Shown here: positions 57,765 to 64,000 of the stretch, one piece after another
Numbering within the stretch: the stretch's first letter is position 1
How the letters are laid out: every line of letters begins with the position of its first letter
Assembly (NCBI GenBank): GCA_028583605.1
Contig: CM053328.1
Location: 4,471,304 to 4,535,303, forward strand
DNA: 64,000 nucleotides
Source of the DNA: Dastarcus helophoroides
Lineage: Eukaryota; Arthropoda; Insecta; Coleoptera; Bothrideridae
Direction: 5' to 3'
Program-made: the position numbers and the translations under genes
Notes under the pieces: model-generated
Databases searched by the model: none
Seen by the model: only the letters and a program-made list of their open reading frames with translations
What the model was told of the DNA's origin: nothing

Positions 57765-58579
57765 GATGGCTCGACCGCGTCCTGGCGGGAAAAAGTTAGT
57801 TGTCTTTAGAGGTTAGATTTGTATGGTTTGGGCTGGCTGAAGTTAGTCGCCAGTCCCGCGTTTTTTGTATTTTCTGACATTAAAAACTAATAATGTTGTT
57901 GTCAAACCATTGGTGTTCGCTACGATCTACCCCGTTTAAGCTCCCACAACTAAAAGGTGAATAAAGGATGTTTTAGACACGCTTTCCTAGGAAAAACCCA
58001 AGAAAAGATTAACATGACAGTGATATGACCGATTGGATACATTGTACCTACGACTACCACCATCCACTGCCATCAGTAGGTACAATTTAAGCTCTCATTT
58101 TACAGTTTTGGCACATTACTTACTGGTAATACACAACAGAGGTCGCTAATGTCAGTGGGTGGAAATCAGTCCCATTTTCATTCGACAAATTATGTTACCG
58201 ATGTACCTCCTTCTTATAGGAATCCTATTTCAGATTCAGTTACATAAATGACTATCTCTGATAGAAATGCAGGTAAATTCATGAACTGTTTTAGCGATTT
58301 TGCAAGCTAGAGACATCTTTTAACTGTAAGTTTCATTATAAAGTTAGTTTCATTCGCTGCCATTAAAGTGATAGTTCTATGATATAGGTGTTTTGTGTTT
58401 ATATCATAGAGAAAATTTAACTCGTCTATGATCACGCATATAAATGCAGGTCTCTAGTTATTCTATGGTGCACAGATCTCTGCAATAACAGAATACGAAG
58501 ATACCACTGAAAGTAGGCACAAAAGGCCAAGACAGATTCTACAAAAGATGAACAGAAACTAAAAGATAATAACCGTTGT

Positions 58580-58860
58580 TAGTCGTACCAATGAAGGTGG
58601 GCCGAGTAGCGTTCAATTGGTGCGACAACACGCAACCGAGGGTCGCTTACCGACGAAGGCGGATTGAGTAGCTTTCGCCCAGTAAACGATCTCTCACTAG
58701 CGCACCTAATAACACCGAGCATGGTCGACGATACGCACCAAAGGGGGTGGATTGAGTAGCCTTCTTTGGGGCGGTTGCAGTCGGCCACCGACGCATGCCA
58801 TCGGGGGTGAATTGAGTAGCTTTCTATCGGCGGCGCCCACAGCTCAAAATTATCACCCCA
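58580..58860. repeat. GC-rich diverged tandem patch with recurring GAGTAGC
   Basis: GAGTAGC(G/T/C)TTC follows a G-rich GGTGGA/GGCGGATT word four times at about 58600, 58665, 58754 and 58814. Spacing is irregular (roughly 58-90 bp). The patch is far more GC-rich than its surroundings. The ORF on its minus strand repeats the same residues and is probably not a gene. Confidence 0.55.
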
Positions 58861-59185
58861 GTTAATGTTCACTAAAAGACGGCGGTCAAAGGAACGAAAG
58901 TTTCGGAACCGCGTTAAACTACCAAAGAACCATGACATTCTATGGTTAATTTCTCATTTACGATATTTCCAGGATGCCCACCCTGCAGAATTTCAACATG
59001 GCTTCGACGGCTGGCAAAACGTCATAAACGTCACTGTCAAAATGATTCCTTCAACATCAATCCATCATCACAAATAGAACTAGTTTATTATATCTCCCGA
59101 AAAGTAATTAAGATAAACAAATATATCTCGGGCAGGCGGATGTGATACGTATAAATCATAATGTAAGCATGGGCTTTGCTCGAAA

Positions 59186-59401
59186 ATGTCAACGCAACTC
59201 GTGGGTACCGTAAAAATAAAACCTACTTGCGTGCCGATTTTGAAATCGAATTTGGACAGAATATCCGTTCTGTTCTCGGCCAAATTGAGTGAAAAATTAC
59301 AGCAGAAGGATACCGGTGATTTTGTGCATTTTGAGGTATATTCGAGTTTACCCAGCAACACCGATAGGACCCTGAGTTCGGATTTTATAATTAGGTTACA
59401 G
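59186..59401 (+). CDS. First coding exon of an unrecognised gene running off to the right
   Basis: 72 codons from the ATG at 59186 to a strong donor (CAG, GTAAGT at 59402), phase 0. It contains MSTQLVGTVKIKPTCVPILK, SNLDRISVLFSAKLSEKLQQ, FVHFEVYSSLPSNTD and FIIRLQ. The pattern of alternating hydrophobic residues suggests a folded beta-rich domain. I do not recognise the family. The codon use and donor make a real exon likely. Confidence 0.55.
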
Positions 59402-62400
59402 GTAAGTGATTAATGTAATATTTATTGCCCAAATGGGACAATGGTGCGAAAATTGCATAATTTGACTTGATGGGGGAATATCGAGCTGCCTTTGTGCATT
59501 TATGTTGGATCTGCCAGGTGTTTAATGATCGTAAAATATTTAAGTTGCGTTTTTTAAAGAAAAAATGAAATGAACAAACTAAAATAGTACGTTTTTTTAA
59601 ATGAACAATTAGTATGAATAAACCTTAAACCATAGTGGCGCTTTCATTTGAATCACTATTTCTGCAGCTACCATGCCTTGTGTTTATTAATTTTTTTTAA
59701 CATTTAACACAATATTTTCGACCAATAAGAGTACCATGCAAAATTACGATGGCCCTTATTTATCATATGATTGAGGTTTCCCAATAAACCGCACATTTGG
59801 TGAAAATCACATATAGTGGGAAGAAATCGAATAAATTTCAAATTCAGATAAACCACTAAAATAAGGTTTTCTGTCCCTTGATACAGTATTAATTATAAAC
59901 ATTAATGGATAAGAGCTTGTGTATTTTTTTTTAATTTTTGCTGATTATTATATTTCGGATTTATTATTTGCGTTTGTAAACTTCGCAACTGAACAGTAAG
60001 TATTCTGAATGAGCAGAGGTCAATTCAAAGGTTTTATAAGGGTCCCCCATATACGTAGTTAATTTTGAGTAAAAGTTCATGTTACACACAAATTTGAATG
60101 TGTCATAAATTCTAATATACGTCAGCAGGACACTAGATAATACTCTCACACATTGAACTTTTGGAAGATGACGCAAAACTTCTAAAAATGTTTATTGTCG
60201 ATACGAATTTTAATTTGCATATGTTTAACTCTAATTTGATTACCGAAATATCGCATTTTCTTAGCTTTAATGTGCGTTTTTATATATGTACAATATTTAA
60301 AAGATTAGATTTACTTTTTTCCAGCTTCATTTGAGAATGTTTTGATTTTAAACGGTTAATATTTTTAATTATTTACAGAAGAAAAAAATCGAACAATATT
60401 CAAACTTGATATTCCAAGTTGCTCAATTTCATATAAATTTCAAATTATGAAGTATATTGAAATAATTTATGAACAAAGCTTTCGAATTAAATCGCTAATA
60501 AGTTGAGAATTGTCGATAAATTATGTCATAATTGCTATGTTTTTTTAATTTTAATTTTCTTAGGCATCATTATTAATAATATTACTGTCTAGCTGTTATG
60601 TGGTCAAGCAGTTAACATTTTTGGAAACTGTTGGTGGAATATTATTTAATTTAAAACCGTTAACTAATTGATTTATTTATTTCGATAAGTATTTTCTTGT
60701 ATTATAAAATCTTGTTAATATTTGTAATATATATACTATTATATTATTAGGCTTTTTTATAGATTACAAAATGTAATTTGTTTTATGAACGATTTATAAT
60801 AAATTATTTTGTTTGTTGCGGACGACACTGTATTATTTTCGGCTTTCATTTAAATATTTTAACTCGAAATTTTGACATCTTATTTACGAAATTTTGATCT
60901 TTATTTTCAAAATTTCTATCCTTATTTTGATATTTCGATCTCTTTTCTGCAATTCCGATCTACAATTAAAAATTCGAGTTAAATCTCGAATTTGTCGAAT
61001 TTTTCTTAAAAATTGAATTTTTTAATATATAAGCAAGCTTTTTGATCGAAACCGAAATTTCGATCAGTCGGAAAATTCTGTCTTTTTTTTCTCAATTTAG
61101 GCTTTTTTTTTCAAAATTCCAAGTTTCATGGTTGGATTTTTTTCTAAATTGTCAGTCTCTAAGTTGATTGCTAAATAAGTTACTATTTTTTGGAAAATTG
61201 AGCTTTAATCTCGAAACTGCTTTTTTATAAGTTTGGAGTGTTTTTTTGGAATATCATTTTTTTTTATAGAAATTTCCGAAATTGAAAAAATGTTTAATGA
61301 TCATGTTATCCAAAATTTTAACTTTTTTAGGAATCGTTACCTTTTATTTGAAATATTGACATTAGTTTTGCAATTTTGTTTTTTTTTCCTAAAATTTCGA
61401 CTTTTTTCTCAAAATTTATTATTTTTTTTTAGATTTCGACAGTTTTGAAAATTTCGACTTCTTGGAAAATTCTGTTTTTTTTGGAAATTTTAACTTTTTA
61501 TAAAAAGTTCGACATTCCTCAAAATTGTATTTCAAATTTTCGCCTTTTCGCCAAATTTTGCTTTTTTAAAGATGTCGACATTTTTGAAAATTGATTTATT
61601 TTTCAAAATTTTGAAAAAATTGTGCTGTTTTTCAAAATTTTGAAAAACTTTTGAAATGTTCGAGTTATTTTGGAAATTTTGTTTTTTATTTCGACATTTT
61701 TGAAAATTGATTTATTTTTCAAAATTTTGAAAAAAATTGTGCTGTTTTTCAAAATTTTGAAAAACTTTTGAAATGTTCGAGTTATTTTGGAAATTTTATT
61801 TTTTATTTTTTCATTTTTTGAAAGTTGTCTTTTTTTAAGTTTTAGGACTTTTAGAAGAATTACGATTTTTTCCCCCAAAATTTCACTTTTTTTTGAAATT
61901 TTTCACTATTTTTCAATATTTCGACTTTTTTTAAAAATAGATTACAAATTTTTTCAAACTTCAATTTTTTTTGGAAATTCTGATTTTTTTTTTATTTAAA
62001 CTTTATTATAAAAATTTCGTCGTTTCTCAAAATCTTATTTTAAAATTTTCTTTTTTTTCCAAATTTTCGAATTTTTTTACAATTTTGCTCTTAAAGATTT
62101 CGACATTTTTTTGAAAATTGAGCTGTTTTTTTAAGTTTTTAAATTTTTTTTATGTTTAATCCACTCGCAAAGGATAACCCTATTATGGATTCAAAGCTCC
62201 GCGAAAATTTTGATTTGTCCTCAAAATTTTACCTTTTTTTTTTGGAGATGACTATTTTACAATATACTTTTTTTTAAAAGCAGATTACAATTTTTTTCCA
62301 AATTTCGACTGTCCAAAATTTTCGAAATAATTCAAAAATTTTAATTTATTTTTGAATATTTCGACTCTTTAAAAATTCCAATTTTCTAAATATTTTAAGT

Positions 62401-63780
62401 TTTATTTGCCTTATTTTTCAAATATTCGAATTAAGTTTCGTCTATTTTTTTAAAATTTCGACATTTCTTAAAGTTTCGATTATTTTCTAAGATTTAAACT
62501 TTTCTTTTCTAGAAGGTGTTGACTTTTTTTTAACTTTCTCAATCAGGTTTGATTCGAATTTTTGACATTTATTGAAAAAAGGGCTGCATTAATAGACCTT
62601 TTATACCTAGAGGGGGCATAACGTAAAGGTTGCCACACAATAATATATTTTTTTAAGCGTATTGTGGTTTTATTGCTTATTCTGAAAGGTACCGTACTCA
62701 TCCGAAAATTTGACAACCCTAACTGTAGAAGATTGCGCGCTTAATAGAACCTAAGGGGCCCGGGACCTCAGAATTGCGAGAATTCTCACTGCAGACCTCA
62801 TCGTAGTATTTTAGCCTTTGAGTAATGAACACAAAATTTCATTTAACGAAGTAACTTCATTGAACGCATCCTCTATTCGTTAATCGAGCTACGTATTTCT
62901 AGTTGTCTTTGCTGACATGCTTAAGACTTTTGGGTTAAAATCGATGTGAGAATTGGCTCAGTAAATAATACCCATGCTCTTAATTCTTATTAATATTGAT
63001 CTCGTGAAAGCAAAATAAAAGTAGTGGGTGAGGTAAATGTTTTATTTTATGCAACGCATGAGTACATTTGCCATATTTGTCCAAGTACATGTAAATAAAA
63101 ACATGTTTTATGAAGATGTTTTGTCTTTAAAAAGCGGTATCATGAATAAATGATAAGGCCGACACGGAACAACGGTTACGATGGAATATGTGAATGGTGA
63201 TTGGCGAAAGAGGCAAAGATCCGGGTCTCGCAAAACTTCAAGGTAGACACTACGGTCGCTGAACCCCTTGGAGGTTACCGGTAATCATCGTCATTCTAGT
63301 GACCTATAAGGGGCCTTAAAGTGACCCATAATGCCCCATACTGATACCAATTGAGACAAATTTTATTCTCTCTCTCCGTAATCCGTTTTTTCCCAACGAT
63401 CGATGTGTAATAAGTTAAAACTTTCTTCGTTGTGCGCTTGTTCTTTAATTCTTTCACCAAACCGTGGCGAGCTCGCCGCTATGACATGTATTCAGTAAGT
63501 CAGGTCCGGTTTCTTAGCCGGATTAAACATTGAACATCATTCTCGCTCGCGACCGAATTTAGATGTTAAGTAAACACAAGCGCCGGACTGTGGCATCGTC
63601 AATTAACATCCGGTTTTCTATCCGGCTCTAACGCGAACTGTTTTTCAACAACCGAATTCACACGGCTCTCGATACGTTACTTCGGTGGGATCCGTGGGCC
63701 TTTTGAAACACAATTTCGATTTGACTGTGTTTTGTGATGGTTTGAAAATGATGTGATGATTGAAATGTGTTACCTTGCAG
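59402..63780. other. Presumed intron of the unrecognised gene
   Basis: AT-rich. From about 60840 to 62560 it is decayed TTTCGACTTTTT-type repeat, including a roughly 115-bp direct duplication (about 61575-61685 and 61690-61800, word TTTTCAAAATTTTGAAAAAC). From about 63130 to 63700 the sequence is less AT-rich with no repeat words; I see no ORF in it. Confidence 0.45.
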
Positions 63781-63847
63781 TCGCGCAACACGGATGTGGA
63801 TAGTTAGTTCCGTGTTAAATAAGGAAGATATGATTCTAACTGCAGAG
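63781..63847 (+). CDS. Candidate second exon of the unrecognised gene
   Basis: The acceptor TACCTTGCAG ends at 63780 and a GTATTT donor starts at 63848. Joined in phase 0 it gives SRNTDV and then needs one surplus base removed to give IVSSVLNKEDMILTAE. The one-base surplus matches the pattern in neighbouring genes, but the exon is short and could instead be untranslated. Confidence 0.35.
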
Positions 63848-64000
63848 GTATTTATTAATCAACCTGAAAAATCGTTTTTCAGTATTGTTACTTATTAGTT
63901 TTCATCTTGAAGCTAGTTCCCTAGGTTCTGGTTCCATAAATGTAATCAAATTTAATTGCGCAAACATTTTCTCTTAGCGAGCCAATTTAAGATAAAATAA

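Larger units (their letters stand above)
55981..59185. other. Intergenic region with two MITEs and a GC-rich tandem patch
   Basis: It contains a GC-rich unidentified fragment (about 56105-56200), the hAT-like MITE copy 2, the 300-bp MITE copy 2 and the patch at 58580-58860. The remaining sequence, including 57165-57460 and 57770-58570, shows nothing I can name. Confidence 0.5.

Noticed and set aside
58579..58938. 119-codon ORF on the minus strand
   Set aside because: Internally repetitive with no known domain; treated as a repeat patch, with a finding kept for checking.

Overview
This is a eukaryotic, AT-rich window, most likely from an insect genome; a beetle is possible but cannot be proved here. 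The reasons are GT-AG introns of 50-90 bp in several genes, an animal gene set (kinesin-8 KIF19, ninjurin, heparan sulfate 3-O-sulfotransferase, TSEN54, ANKRD40, Gapdh), short hAT-like and TA-flanked MITEs, and a TATA-box Gapdh promoter. All gene models were read by eye: ORFs were joined at splice sites with phase checked, and families were recognised from remembered motifs. No database search was run. Layout: 342-1926 (+) is a C16orf89/UPF0764-like secreted protein in four exons. 2562-38758 (+) is one kinesin-8 gene, Kif19. Its first four introns are huge (13.2, 5.6, 10.2 and 4.5 kb) and packed with repeats, and its last five are under 100 bp. Intron 1 holds an intronless ninjurin gene on the opposite strand (11759-12142), flanked by long inverted-repeat arms. 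40255-41420 (+) is a heparan sulfate 3-O-sulfotransferase. 42957-44880 (-) is the tRNA-splicing endonuclease subunit TSEN54. 48249-49637 (+) is a nucleolar ribosomal-L1-domain protein. 50805-51686 (-) is ANKRD40. 54625-55740 (+) is Gapdh. From 59186 an unidentified gene starts and runs off the right end, possibly with a second exon at 63781-63847. The genes are unrelated housekeeping and cell-biological loci; nothing suggests a cluster or shared pathway. Repeats dominate the window: (i) homopyrimidine TTCTC/TCCTC arrays in Kif19 introns 1 and 2, the largest 3.6 kb and bounded by an 11-bp direct repeat; (ii) a roughly 20-bp minisatellite with unit TTTTTTCTCGAAATTTCGAC and its inverted and degenerate relatives; (iii) two large inverted duplications; (iv) a tandem array of roughly 645-bp units in intron 4; (v) a dispersed short palindromic element that carries a hammerhead-ribozyme-like core and, in two copies, is flanked by 13- and 17-bp target-site duplications; (vi) MITEs with clear 8-bp or TA duplications. 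The most interesting observations are the ribozyme-like mobile element (one filled site can be compared with its empty site in a sister arm), the pyrimidine array missing from its sister arm, and the phased A-tract minisatellite. One warning: five of the eight identified genes contain reading-frame breaks, and ten of eleven behave as one extra base. Lengths and phases otherwise close perfectly, so I read these mainly as insertion-type long-read assembly errors, not pseudogenes.
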